Origin: Chloroflexota bacterium
Lineage (GTDB): Bacteria; Chloroflexota; Anaerolineae; Anaerolineales; Anaerolineaceae
Reading direction: 5' to 3'
NCBI GenBank assembly: GCA_016838895.1
Contig: JAEKNU010000001.1
Span: 1-64,000, forward strand
DNA: 64,000 nt
Shown piece by piece: positions 52,859 to 62,226 of the stretch. The notes beneath the pieces are model-generated. The model was not told the DNA's origin, ran no database searches, and saw only the letters and a program-made list of their open reading frames with translations. Numbering within the stretch: the stretch's first letter is position 1; each line of letters starts with the position of its first letter. The translations under genes and the position numbers were made by a program.

Positions 52859-54197
52859 TCTCTTCTGTTTCCCTGCTTTGTTGTATTACAAAATTTGAAA
52901 ATAATGAAATATATCGTAGTGGCAGTTTGCCAATGATATGAACTTCTTTTCTACCATGTTCTATGAAATCAATTTGGCCATGTTGATGAAAGGTTGCCGT
53001 AAGTTTACCTTCTTCATAGGGCAACTTGACTTCAACAGGTTCAAAGGATTCAAATAACTGTATTTCAATATTGCTTAGCAATTGGTCAATTCCATCCTTT
53101 TGCAATGCCGAGATTGGCAAGGCATCCGGAAACATGGCAAGAATTGTATCTAATTCTACCTTATTCTCTATTTTATCAACTTTATTGAGTACAGTAATAA
53201 CCGGAATATGATCTGCATTAATTTCTTCCAGTGTGTTTTGTACGGATTGCCATTGTTCGTTAACTAAAGCATGACTGCAATCCAGTACATGCAATAAACA
53301 ATTTGCTTCACTAATTTCTTCGAGAGTGGCACGAAAAGCTGCAACCAATTGAGTGGGTAATTTCTGGATAAATCCTACTGTATCTGAAATTAATGCAAAA
53401 TTGCCGCCTGGCAGCCGAACCTTACGCGTTGTCGGGTCCAGCGTTGCAAAAAGTTTATCCGCTACAAGAACATCTGATGATGAGATCGTATTCAAAAGTG
53501 TTGATTTGCCAGCATTAGTATAACCAACCAGCGAAATTACCGGAATCTGCGACTTTGTGCGTTGTGAACGATGCCGCATGCGGTGTGCACGGACTTTTTC
53601 AAGTTCTGATTTCAATTTACTAATCCGGCGACTAATTTCACGTCGGTCAACTTCGAGTTGTGTTTCACCAGGTCCACGTAGACCAACACCGCCAACCCCG
53701 CCAGATCGTCCGCCACCACCGCCAGCCTGTCTGGCCAAATGCGTCCAGGCTCGGGTTAACCGTGGAAGACGGTATTCGTATTGGGCCAGTTCTACTTGGA
53801 GTTTCCCTTCCCGGGTTTGTGCATGTTGTGCAAATATATCCAGAATAAGCGCAGTTCGATCAACGACATTAATGTTCTCACCAAATAATTTTTCTAGTTC
53901 CCTCAAATGTCGTGGTGATAATTCTGCATCAAAAATTACAACATCCGCTTCACTGTCTTCGAGCAACAAGCGCACTTCTTCTGCTTTACCGCTACCGATC
54001 AGGGTTACAGGATTGGGTCTGGATAGTTTCTGGGTTGCTTCACCGACAACCATCAAGCCGGCAGTCGTGGCAAGCAGATAGAGTTCTTCTAAAGAATCTT
54101 CCATGGAAATTAAGGAATTATTGGAAGGAAGATCAATCCCGACAAGAAAAGCTTGCTCTTTTTTTTCTTGTGTTTGATGTGAGTTCAATGGATTCAT
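52848..54197 (-). CDS. hflX: GTPase HflX
   Basis: The 449-residue protein has the HflX N-terminal domain (FLVGIDLP... ELSPRHLRELEKLFG), the glycine-rich linker GGGGRSGGVGGVGLRGPGETQ and the G domain with GYTNAGKST (G1), DTVGF (G3) and NKVD (G4). HflX binds the 50S subunit and splits stalled or hibernating ribosomes. The start at 54197 overlaps the aminotransferase stop (ATGA). A frame start at 54206 is less likely. Confidence 0.95.
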   Translation of the reverse strand: MNPLNSHQTQEKKEQAFLVGIDLPSNNSLISMEDSLEELYLLATTAGLMVVGEATQKLSRPNPVTLIGSGKAEEVRLLLEDSEADVVIFDAELSPRHLRELEKLFGENINVVDRTALILDIFAQHAQTREGKLQVELAQYEYRLPRLTRAWTHLARQAGGGGGRSGGVGGVGLRGPGETQLEVDRREISRRISKLKSELEKVRAHRMRHRSQRTKSQIPVISLVGYTNAGKSTLLNTISSSDVLVADKLFATLDPTTRKVRLPGGNFALISDTVGFIQKLPTQLVAAFRATLEEISEANCLLHVLDCSHALVNEQWQSVQNTLEEINADHIPVITVLNKVDKIENKVELDTILAMFPDALPISALQKDGIDQLLSNIEIQLFESFEPVEVKLPYEEGKLTATFHQHGQIDFIEHGRKEVHIIGKLPLRYISLFSNFVIQQSRETEENET

Positions 54198-55360
54198 GAA
54201 TACCAAGCCTTTAATCGTTTTACCGCTATATTAATGGTTTCTTCAGGTTGACAAATACAAATACGAATAAAATGTTTTCCGTTCGAGCCATAAATACTTC
54301 CAGGCGTCAGGCTGACGCCTGCCTGTGTGAGTGCTTTTTCACAGAATTCAAAATCAGAGTTAAATACAGAAGGAATTTTTGCCCATAAATAATACCCTGC
54401 TTGTGGAATTGCAAAATAGGGTGAGATGCCTTTTAAATATTCTACGATAATATCTCTTCTATTTTTCATAAGTTGATTTCGTTCAAAAAGCCATGTTCTA
54501 TCCATGTTGAGCGCAGTGGTAGCAGCGTGAAAGATGGGCAAAGCCGTACTATTATCGACTTTTGATTTTATGATTCTGATGGATTTGATCACATCTTCAT
54601 GTCCACACATCATACCAATACGCCATCCAGCCATATGATACGTTTTGGATAATGAATTAATTTCAACAGCAACTTCTCTGGCATTGGGCACAGAAAGAAT
54701 GGATGGTGGCATGAAGGTATCAAAATACACATCCGTGTAAGGCGCATCATTAATAATGAGAAATTGATGTTTGATTGCTAGATTTACCAAAGCCTGTAAG
54801 GTGTCCAGATCAATATTACTGCCCGTAGGATTATTTGGAAAATTTATCCAGAGCATTTTTGTTCTGGGTGTAATCAACGCCATGATTCGATTCAAATTAA
54901 TTTGAAAGCCATTTTGAGGATCTAAATCATATGGAATGGGTATACCACCGGCATACATTGCTGCAAATTCATAGGAAGGGTATCCGGGATTCGGGACAAG
55001 AATTTCATCTCCAGGATCAATGAATATCTGATGGAGGTTTACAATGCCTTCTTTGGAGCCTAATAGAGGGGTAATTTCGCTCTCAGGGTTTAATGTTACG
55101 TTGAAGCGCTTTTGGTAATAGCTTGCAACAGCCCTGCGAAATACATCTGGTCCTTTGGTGGATGTATAACCATGAACATCGTTTTTTTGAATGTTTGATT
55201 GAAAAGCATCAATAACCGAAGCTGGCGGAGGCAAATCGGGTGAGCCGATATCCAGACGGATAACTTCTTTTCCATTTCTATTAAGATTGTCAATTTTGTT
55301 TTGTAAATTTAAAAAGAAATATGGTTGAATAGCAGAAATCTTTTTTGATTGGGTAATCAT
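54194..55360 (-). CDS. Class I/II aminotransferase
   Basis: This 388-residue PLP enzyme has NFPNNPTG in the cofactor cradle, NDAPYTDVYFD, and the Schiff-base Lys in NSLSKTYHMAGWRIG, with the final RICICQPEE carrying the substrate-carboxylate Arg. The overall pattern is that of LL-diaminopimelate aminotransferase-like or alanine/aspartate enzymes of anaerobes. The substrate cannot be fixed from sequence. Its stop overlaps the hflX start. Confidence 0.85.
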   Translation of the reverse strand: MITQSKKISAIQPYFFLNLQNKIDNLNRNGKEVIRLDIGSPDLPPPASVIDAFQSNIQKNDVHGYTSTKGPDVFRRAVASYYQKRFNVTLNPESEITPLLGSKEGIVNLHQIFIDPGDEILVPNPGYPSYEFAAMYAGGIPIPYDLDPQNGFQINLNRIMALITPRTKMLWINFPNNPTGSNIDLDTLQALVNLAIKHQFLIINDAPYTDVYFDTFMPPSILSVPNAREVAVEINSLSKTYHMAGWRIGMMCGHEDVIKSIRIIKSKVDNSTALPIFHAATTALNMDRTWLFERNQLMKNRRDIIVEYLKGISPYFAIPQAGYYLWAKIPSVFNSDFEFCEKALTQAGVSLTPGSIYGSNGKHFIRICICQPEETINIAVKRLKAWYS

Positions 55361-55384
55361 AAAACCAACTTATGAAGTAGTGGT

Positions 55385-56566
55385 TTACTTAATAGGCAGA
55401 AGGATATTAAACCTTTTTCCAGCCTGGTCAATTGATTCGTATATTGGAGAATCAACCCACAATGAACCAAGGTGGTTTTGAATAATACCTTTAACTATAT
55501 ATAAACCGTTTCCGGAAATATTCGAAAATTTTCGCACAACTTGATTGGATGTATCGGATTTTTTTAGCTTATTGAATAACTCACTTTTTTGTTGTGTAGA
55601 TAATCCGTATCCATTATCAATAATTTGTACCTGAAGTTTATCCTGAATTGTATCTGTGATGATTTCAATAGCACCTTTATCAGGAGTTGTACTGATTGTG
55701 TAGTGAATAAGAATATTCAATGCATACAACATTTTTTCAACATCAATGTTGATCATTTGATCTGTGTTATTAATTTGAAAACTAAGACTTAAATCACGTT
55801 TTGCCAATGTAGATTGAAAGTCGCGGTCTAATTTCTGCAGAAATTGATTGATAATAATGGGTTGTTTTGATATATCCAGGCGTTTTTGATCAATTAGTGC
55901 CAGATAGGACATTTCATTAACCAGGTTTGTAAGGCGTGAAATGCCATTTTTCATACCCTTGATGAGCATCTCCAATTCACTGTTTTTTTCCGGCAGCATA
56001 TCAATTTGTGATTCAATCATGGTGGCATAGCCTTCAATCAATGTTACAGGTGTAACCAGGGTCTCGCTGGTTAGCTGAAAAAATTCACTTTGCATTGTAT
56101 TCATACGCAATGTGACTTCATCACTACCTTTATGATCAGTTTTGCTGGTTTTTGCGACGGCTTCTAATTCAATATCATGGGCAATTTCAATGCAACGCAT
56201 CAAAAATGGGGAGAGCATTTCAAAATAGCGGAAAGCATCTTTTTCTCTGATCTCTGTTTTACAAAGTTCAGCTGTGGCTTGATAAAGCTCATTAATTAAT
56301 TTTAATAACAATGCTTCGGATAATGCATCTTGATGCTCACTTAGGATATTAGCATTCCAATTGGAAAGTAAACGGCGAACAGGTTCATCCATACTTTCCA
56401 TGGGCTCATTAACCAAAAGATGATAAAAATCCTGCAATTGATCCTGTAAATTGCCATCCAGCGTGGAAATTGGTGAGATGCGTTGAATGCTATCTTCCAA
56501 CCACTGAGGATATAGAGATTCTAATTTCACTCGTTCTCGATCGTTCATAGCTGTTTTCTTTGCCAA
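55385..56566 (-). CDS. Histidine-kinase homologue lacking the phospho-acceptor His
   Basis: The 393-residue soluble protein has an N-terminal helical region (1-150). It is followed by a HisKA-like helix reading FFQLTSETLVTP, where the canonical His is replaced by E168 and the next Glu by Thr. The HATPase region keeps DNGYGLS and SGNGLYIVKGI, but the N-box Asn is His (NILIHYT). It may bind ATP weakly and act as a scaffold or a trans-acting partner. It lies 24 bases upstream of the aminotransferase gene, and the M28 peptidase gene ends next to its start. Confidence 0.75.
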   Translation of the reverse strand: MAKKTAMNDRERVKLESLYPQWLEDSIQRISPISTLDGNLQDQLQDFYHLLVNEPMESMDEPVRRLLSNWNANILSEHQDALSEALLLKLINELYQATAELCKTEIREKDAFRYFEMLSPFLMRCIEIAHDIELEAVAKTSKTDHKGSDEVTLRMNTMQSEFFQLTSETLVTPVTLIEGYATMIESQIDMLPEKNSELEMLIKGMKNGISRLTNLVNEMSYLALIDQKRLDISKQPIIINQFLQKLDRDFQSTLAKRDLSLSFQINNTDQMINIDVEKMLYALNILIHYTISTTPDKGAIEIITDTIQDKLQVQIIDNGYGLSTQQKSELFNKLKKSDTSNQVVRKFSNISGNGLYIVKGIIQNHLGSLWVDSPIYESIDQAGKRFNILLPIK

Positions 56567-57448
56567 TTAATTAATAGATTTTGATAACCAGTATAGCAAG
56601 GTTTCACCGATAATACCAAGACTTTTTGATGAGATATTTTCTGCTACATCTTGGGTTGTATGCCAATAGGGATAATCAAAATCGATGATATCTATAGCCG
56701 GGATACCTTTCTCTTTGAATGGGACGTGATCATCGTACATGCTGTATTTTGTTTCGGGGATAAGAAACGACTGATAATCAAGGTCCGCCGCCGCAGCCCA
56801 AATCTCCTGTGATAAGACTTCATCAGAATTATGGTCCATATAGATATTAAGATCCGCGTCGCCAATCATATCAACGATGATAACCTGATCTGGCAAGGCA
56901 AAGATTGGATCATTTGCCAATGCGTTTGAACCTGCTATCCATTGGTATTGACCGATATTTCCCTGATCCTCAAAGTCAAAAAAAGCCAGTGAGATTTCAT
57001 TGGAAATAGATTGTGGCAATACGCGGGATAATTCGAGCAAGACAGCCACTCCGGAGGCCCCATCATTTGCGCCCATAACAGGTGTTTGCGGTTGATCCTT
57101 GTCTTGATCGGCTGTTATTCGCGTATCATAATGGGCACCTAACAGGATGTGTGGAGCAGTGCCATCCCGATGGGCAACTACATTGGTGATCACCAGGTCA
57201 TAGTATGGATATTCATAAAGGGTGACTTTCCAGTTATTATTTTGTAGTTCCTGTTGTAACCAATCAATCGTTTGCGTATGCCCTTCCGAACCGGGATATC
57301 GATAACCAAAGGATAATTGGGTTTCAAGATATGAAAGCGCAATTTCTTCATCAAATTGAGCGGGTTCACTTTGCATGGATTGGCAGCCACTGGATAGTAG
57401 ACAAGAGGCAATGAATATCAATGCAAGTTTATATGAAATGGTTTTCAT
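56567..57448 (-). CDS. M28-family metallopeptidase, lipoprotein
   Basis: The 293-residue protein has a lipobox LSSGC with Cys22, then an M28 zinc aminopeptidase fold: GAHYDTR, GANDGASGVAVLLE (bridging Asp), FFDFEDQG, VDMIGDAD and the closing DYPYWHTTQD. Both zinc ions' ligands are visible. It is expected to be a membrane-anchored exopeptidase or glutaminyl cyclase-like enzyme facing outward. It lies directly upstream of the pseudo-kinase gene with no gap and 7 bases after trmFO. Confidence 0.87.
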   Translation of the reverse strand: MKTISYKLALIFIASCLLSSGCQSMQSEPAQFDEEIALSYLETQLSFGYRYPGSEGHTQTIDWLQQELQNNNWKVTLYEYPYYDLVITNVVAHRDGTAPHILLGAHYDTRITADQDKDQPQTPVMGANDGASGVAVLLELSRVLPQSISNEISLAFFDFEDQGNIGQYQWIAGSNALANDPIFALPDQVIIVDMIGDADLNIYMDHNSDEVLSQEIWAAAADLDYQSFLIPETKYSMYDDHVPFKEKGIPAIDIIDFDYPYWHTTQDVAENISSKSLGIIGETLLYWLSKSIN

Positions 57449-57455
57449 GATGGCC

Positions 57456-58793
57456 TTATTTGTTTTGATTAAGATAGGATTGTAAATCTGATAGTCCTCT
57501 TTCAGTATATGCTAAAAAACGTTTGCGTTTATCACGAATTCTTTTCGGAAGAGCAGGTATGATACCGAAATTCGCTTTCATGGGTTGAAAATCTTTTTGC
57601 GTTGATTGTGTTATGTATTTGACTAATGAACCTAGCATTGTCGTTTCCGGCAATATGAATGGCGCTTGTTGATTCATAACCCGTGCAGCATTGATACCAG
57701 CCAACAAGCCTGTCGCAATATTCCCCATATAACCTTCAACGCCGGTTAATTGCCCAGCAATAAACAAGTTAGTCCTTTTTTTTGTTTGCAAACTTGCGTC
57801 CAAGATGGCTGGTGCATATAGAAACGTATTGCGGTGCATTTGTCCAAAACGATAGAATTCAGCATTCTGCAGACCAGGAATAAGCCGAAAAACCCTTTGT
57901 TGTTCAGGGAATTTCAGATTGGTTTGAAAGCCGACCAGATTGTACAAAGAACCCGCCAAATTATCCCTTCGTAATTGAACAATAGCGTAGGGTCTCTGTT
58001 CTGTGTGATGCATTAATCCTTTTGGTGTCATCGGACCGTATGCAAGTGTATCTACACCGCGGGTGGCCAATACCTCAACCGGTAAGCAGCCTTCAAAATA
58101 ATGTCCGGCACCTGCTTTTACACCGGATTGAATATCAGATTCAAAAGAGCGTAATTTGATCTTTTCTGCCTTTACTAATTCATCGACAAATGAGAAATAT
58201 TGTTCTTTGTTCATCGGGCAATTGATGTAATCCCCTTCCTCATTGGTTCCCTTATCATAGCGGGAGGCGCGAAAGGCGATTGAAAAGTCAATATTGGATT
58301 CATTGACAATGGGGGCAATTGCATCAAAAAAGAATAAATGGTCGCTGCCAGTGAATTCAGACAGAGCTGAAGAGAATGTATCCGAGGTTAGGGGGCCCGT
58401 ACAAATGATTGCCGGGCCATCAGGAATTGTAGTTGACTCCTGGCGAATAATTTCAATTTTTGGATGTGCTTCAAGTGTTTGGGTAATGCGTTGCGCAAAT
58501 GCGTGACGGTCAACTGCTAAAGCGCTGCCAGCTGGTAAGGCGGTCTCTTCAGCAATTTGAAGTAATAAGGAATTCATTATGCGTAATTCTTCTTTTAGCA
58601 TGCCAGAAGCTCGTTCGGGTAAAGAAGAACCTAGAGAATTGGAACAAATCAATTCTCCAAGGTAATCTGTTTCATGAGCCGGACTGGGTACCGTAGGGCG
58701 CATTTCAAATAGTTTTACATTGCAACCCGCTTGTGCCGCTTGCCAGGCTGCTTCACTGCCGGATAATCCACCACCGATAACTGTAATTTGCAT
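57456..58793 (-). CDS. trmFO: Methylenetetrahydrofolate-tRNA-(uracil54-C5)-methyltransferase
   Basis: The 445-residue FAD-dependent enzyme begins ITVIGGGLSGSEAAWQAA and has KLFEMRP, ELICSNSLGS, NCPMNKEQY and GNIATGLLAGINAAR, all TrmFO marks. It methylates U54 in the T loop using 5,10-methylene-tetrahydrofolate and FADH2, linking it to the folate genes at 29 kb. It heads the unit trmFO, M28 peptidase, pseudo-kinase, aminotransferase, hflX, small membrane protein. It is divergent from rpoN. Confidence 0.96.
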   Translation of the reverse strand: MQITVIGGGLSGSEAAWQAAQAGCNVKLFEMRPTVPSPAHETDYLGELICSNSLGSSLPERASGMLKEELRIMNSLLLQIAEETALPAGSALAVDRHAFAQRITQTLEAHPKIEIIRQESTTIPDGPAIICTGPLTSDTFSSALSEFTGSDHLFFFDAIAPIVNESNIDFSIAFRASRYDKGTNEEGDYINCPMNKEQYFSFVDELVKAEKIKLRSFESDIQSGVKAGAGHYFEGCLPVEVLATRGVDTLAYGPMTPKGLMHHTEQRPYAIVQLRRDNLAGSLYNLVGFQTNLKFPEQQRVFRLIPGLQNAEFYRFGQMHRNTFLYAPAILDASLQTKKRTNLFIAGQLTGVEGYMGNIATGLLAGINAARVMNQQAPFILPETTMLGSLVKYITQSTQKDFQPMKANFGIIPALPKRIRDKRKRFLAYTERGLSDLQSYLNQNK

Positions 58794-58824
58794 GAGATCT
58801 CCATAGAACGAATAAAATTAGACG

Positions 58825-58840
58825 TGGCACAGAACTTGCA
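58825..58840 (+). promoter_or_regulatory. Sigma-54 (-24/-12) promoter of rpoN
   Basis: TGGCAC-N5-TTGCA is a perfect match to the sigma-54 consensus, with GG and GC elements 10 bases apart. Transcription would start near 58851, leaving a 37-base leader to the rpoN ATG at 58888. Confidence 0.9.
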
Positions 58841-58887
58841 CTATAGATGCCATCAGGATATACTAATTTTATCAGAAGGTGCAGGCT

Positions 58888-60288
58888 ATGTTTCAATATC
58901 AATATACAGAAATCAAACCGCTAACTACAGCACATCTCGCTCAGACGATGGCATTGCTTACTTTATCTATTGATGAATTGCAGCAGGAAATTGACGCGCA
59001 ACTTGCTAAAAATCCCGCCTTGGAAATCATCGAAGAGCGGCGTTGTCCTGCTTGCCATAAGAGATTACCTCCAAAAGGCAAGTGCCCGATATGCTCAAAA
59101 CCTTCTACAGAGCATCCTGATGAACCTGTTGTATTCCTTTCCCCGCGTGAGGATTTTTATCAGCCATCAGGAGCTACGCATCAGGATGTACCAGAAGATC
59201 AATTCTCAGCTGCGGTAGAGGAATTGCCAACCTATGTTTTACGGCAAATCGCACCTGAGTTAAAAGAAAATGAACGCATCATTGCTGCTTATTTATTAAC
59301 TCATCTGGATGAAGATGGTTTGTTATCCATTCCTTTGATTGAAGCAGCTCAGTATTTCCACGTGCCGATGAGCACAATGAAGGAAATTCAAACAAAAATT
59401 AAAAAGGCTGATCCAATTGGGGTGGGTTCTTGTTCAACGCAGGAAGCCATGCTGATTCAATTGGAATTGATTTCTGAACAGAAAAGTATTCCGGAATATG
59501 CCACCGAAATTATAACAAACGGAGATCATTTAGCGAGTAAGCGGCATTATCCGGATATCGCCAAAAAATATAACTTACCGGTAAAACAAATTCATGATAT
59601 TGTCAAATTTGTTGGAGAAAACCTGAATCCATTCCCGGCTCGTTCTTATTGGGGGAATGTACGACAGCCTGCTCCGGAAGCAGTACAGGTGTATCGCCAA
59701 CCGGATATTATTATCAGCTATTTGAATGAAGATCCGGAAAATCCATTATCTGTTGAAATTATTTTGCCTACATTTGGCACTTTGCAGGTCAATCCATTAT
59801 TCAAAACTTCAATTAAGGAAGCTGATCAGGAAAAGGTTGACGATTGGAAAAAAGATCTTGATAAGGCATCTTTGTTTGTGAAGTGCATACAACAGCGTTA
59901 CAATACTATTCAACGTCTGATGCAAAAATTGGTTGTTTATCAGCATGATTTTATTTTATTGGGTGATAAATACATGAAGCCAATCACACGCGCTTCTTTA
60001 TCAGAAGAGTTGAGTGTGCATGAATCAACCATTTCACGTGCCGTCGCGAATAAAACCATTCAATTGCCCAATAAGAAAATTATTCCACTGGCAGGATTTT
60101 TTGATCGAAGCTTGAACGTTAGATCAGTGCTAAAGGAAATTATTGAACAAGAGAAAAAACCATTGAGTGATGCAAAGCTTGTCCAATCATTGCAGGCGCG
60201 CGGATACAAAGTGGCAAGGCGTACGATTGCAAAGTACAGAGCAATGGAAGGATTGTTACCTGCTCATCTTCGTCAGCCAAATGCGTGA
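58888..60288 (+). CDS. rpoN: RNA polymerase sigma-54 factor with inserted zinc finger
   Basis: The 466-residue protein has region I rich in Gln and Leu (1-48), the activator-contact region. A C53-x2-C56-x9-C66-x2-C69 zinc finger then stands where the variable region II begins. The core-binding domain and C-terminal DNA-binding part follow, with ESTISRAVANKTIQLPN and the RpoN box ARRTIAKYR (443-451), one residue from the common ARRTVAKYRE. The ATG at 58888 has AGAAGG 8 bases upstream. A GTG at 58879 overlaps that site. The gene lies behind its own sigma-54 promoter and before the kinase and activator genes. Confidence 0.95.
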   Translation: MFQYQYTEIKPLTTAHLAQTMALLTLSIDELQQEIDAQLAKNPALEIIEERRCPACHKRLPPKGKCPICSKPSTEHPDEPVVFLSPREDFYQPSGATHQDVPEDQFSAAVEELPTYVLRQIAPELKENERIIAAYLLTHLDEDGLLSIPLIEAAQYFHVPMSTMKEIQTKIKKADPIGVGSCSTQEAMLIQLELISEQKSIPEYATEIITNGDHLASKRHYPDIAKKYNLPVKQIHDIVKFVGENLNPFPARSYWGNVRQPAPEAVQVYRQPDIIISYLNEDPENPLSVEIILPTFGTLQVNPLFKTSIKEADQEKVDDWKKDLDKASLFVKCIQQRYNTIQRLMQKLVVYQHDFILLGDKYMKPITRASLSEELSVHESTISRAVANKTIQLPNKKIIPLAGFFDRSLNVRSVLKEIIEQEKKPLSDAKLVQSLQARGYKVARRTIAKYRAMEGLLPAHLRQPNA

Positions 60289-60291
60289 AAC

Positions 60292-62223
60292 ATGGAAATT
60301 GTTGAAAAGAATACGTCAATAACATCTACTTCTATTGAGCAAATACAGATTCAATTGATCATGGATCAAATTGAATCTGCTATTGCTTTAATTGATGAAA
60401 AAGATGGAAAAACAATTTATGGCAATGCCGCTTTACTAAAAATCACGGCTTTTACGCAAGATGAATTAAGTAATCTTTCCTGGAAACAGTTAATCGATGT
60501 TGAAAAGGAAAAAGAATTATCGTTCATTGAAACAAAAATGTTCCCGTTAAAACGGAGAAAGCGCGAAGCACTGCCGGTTATGATTCGAGCGATTCGTCTG
60601 GTAAAAGAACAACCTTATGTTCTTCTTATGATTTTCCCCAAAACGCAATTCAGACAACAGAAATATGAAGAATTTGAATTTCTTGAAGAGAATTTGGGAA
60701 ATTTGCTAAACTTGGCAACGATTGATGATCCATATGAATATCTGAATGAAGTAGCAAAATTACTGACTGTTATTTTTAATACGGATCAAACGGCAATCTA
60801 TCATGCAGTTACAGATTTTCCGATTTTGAAATGTGTCGCTTTTGACGGGAAAGAACAAACGTTACCGGATACGATTCCGTCCTCAGAATTTAGCCAACTT
60901 GAAACTGTAGGATTATGGTTTCAGGGAAAACCAATATTATCGGATATTCATAAAAAAGCGCGTGAAAATCAATTATCCTATCTGGCAAATGCATTAATGG
61001 GCGAGAAGGAAGCAGCCTTTGGATTGATTGTATTGGGGGCAGAAGATAGTGAACCGATTCGGAATATAAAAATTCATTTAAGTTTTATCGCCCGGATCAT
61101 TACTGCAACAATTCAGCAGACGATTTTAGTAAATAATTTAAATCAGCAAATTAAATCACAACGCAATAAGTTAACACTGCATTCCATGCTCTTTGAAAAC
61201 GTTCATGAAGGAATTGTTGTGCTAGATAAAGAATTACAAATCTCCAAGATCAATCAGACAGCCGAGGTTTTGTTGGGTTATGCAGATCGTGAAGTGATTG
61301 GTCAATCGATCGAAAACGTGTTGATTGGGGCAGAGGGTTTTCAGAGTGCGATTGAATCCGCATTGGAAGGTATTGCAACCCATAATTTAGGAAAAGTATC
61401 CTTACATCGGCGCAACGGACAGGCCTTTCCATGCCAGATTCAAGTTATTCCAGTTAGCAATGGGGATGAGATTGAGGATGTGTTAATTTTCATTATGGAT
61501 ATCAGTGAAAACGAACAAATCCGATTACACACCCAGCAGCTTGAACATCGTGCCGTGTTAGGCGAAATTACCGCTGTATTTGCGCATGAAGTCCGCAATC
61601 CAATCAACAATATATCTACCGGTTTGCAGCTCATGTCTGGCAAATTGGGTGAAGATGATCCCAATCAGGATAATATCCAACGTATGTTGGCGGATTGCAC
61701 CAGATTAAATCATCTGATGGAATCTGTTCTGGCATTTTCGCGTCCGGCTGAACAAAAAATGCATAATTGCAATTTGGTTTTCTTAATCCAGCGCTTGCTG
61801 GATCGCTGGCATCCACGGATGGCACGCGTGAAGGTAAAGCCTTATTTCCAAAAGGAAGATGAGCTACCTGATGCTTATATTGATCAGCGTTCAATTGAGC
61901 AGGTATTTACGAATTTAATTAGCAACGCCGTTGAGGCGATGGGAGAAACTGGCGGCACTTTGGCCATCAAAATGAGCAAGAATCTTAGTGTGCCAAAGCG
62001 ACCTCAATTGGAAATAACGGTATCCGATAATGGGCCAGGCATTCCGGATGAAGTTCGTGATAGAATATTTGAGCCATTTGTAACGACCAATCCAAGGGGA
62101 AATGGACTTGGTCTGGCAATTACCAAACGAATTGTTACCGCAAATCGCGGCAGTATCACGTTAGACACATTTCCGGGTGGAACAGTATTCAAAGTGCTTT
62201 TACCCATCGCAAGTGGAGAATAA
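60292..62223 (+). CDS. PAS-GAF-PAS sensor histidine kinase (NtrB-like)
   Basis: The 643-residue cytoplasmic kinase has PAS (about 20-115), GAF (about 145-275), PAS (295-410), HisKA with AHEVRNP (H432), and HATPase with NLISNAVEAM, DNGPGIPDE, FEPFVTTNPRGNGLGLAI. There is no membrane segment, so it senses an internal signal. The gene starts 3 bases after rpoN and is followed 3 bases later by the NtrC-type gene. It is thus the natural kinase of that activator. Confidence 0.93.
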   Translation: MEIVEKNTSITSTSIEQIQIQLIMDQIESAIALIDEKDGKTIYGNAALLKITAFTQDELSNLSWKQLIDVEKEKELSFIETKMFPLKRRKREALPVMIRAIRLVKEQPYVLLMIFPKTQFRQQKYEEFEFLEENLGNLLNLATIDDPYEYLNEVAKLLTVIFNTDQTAIYHAVTDFPILKCVAFDGKEQTLPDTIPSSEFSQLETVGLWFQGKPILSDIHKKARENQLSYLANALMGEKEAAFGLIVLGAEDSEPIRNIKIHLSFIARIITATIQQTILVNNLNQQIKSQRNKLTLHSMLFENVHEGIVVLDKELQISKINQTAEVLLGYADREVIGQSIENVLIGAEGFQSAIESALEGIATHNLGKVSLHRRNGQAFPCQIQVIPVSNGDEIEDVLIFIMDISENEQIRLHTQQLEHRAVLGEITAVFAHEVRNPINNISTGLQLMSGKLGEDDPNQDNIQRMLADCTRLNHLMESVLAFSRPAEQKMHNCNLVFLIQRLLDRWHPRMARVKVKPYFQKEDELPDAYIDQRSIEQVFTNLISNAVEAMGETGGTLAIKMSKNLSVPKRPQLEITVSDNGPGIPDEVRDRIFEPFVTTNPRGNGLGLAITKRIVTANRGSITLDTFPGGTVFKVLLPIASGE

Positions 62224-62226
62224 CTC

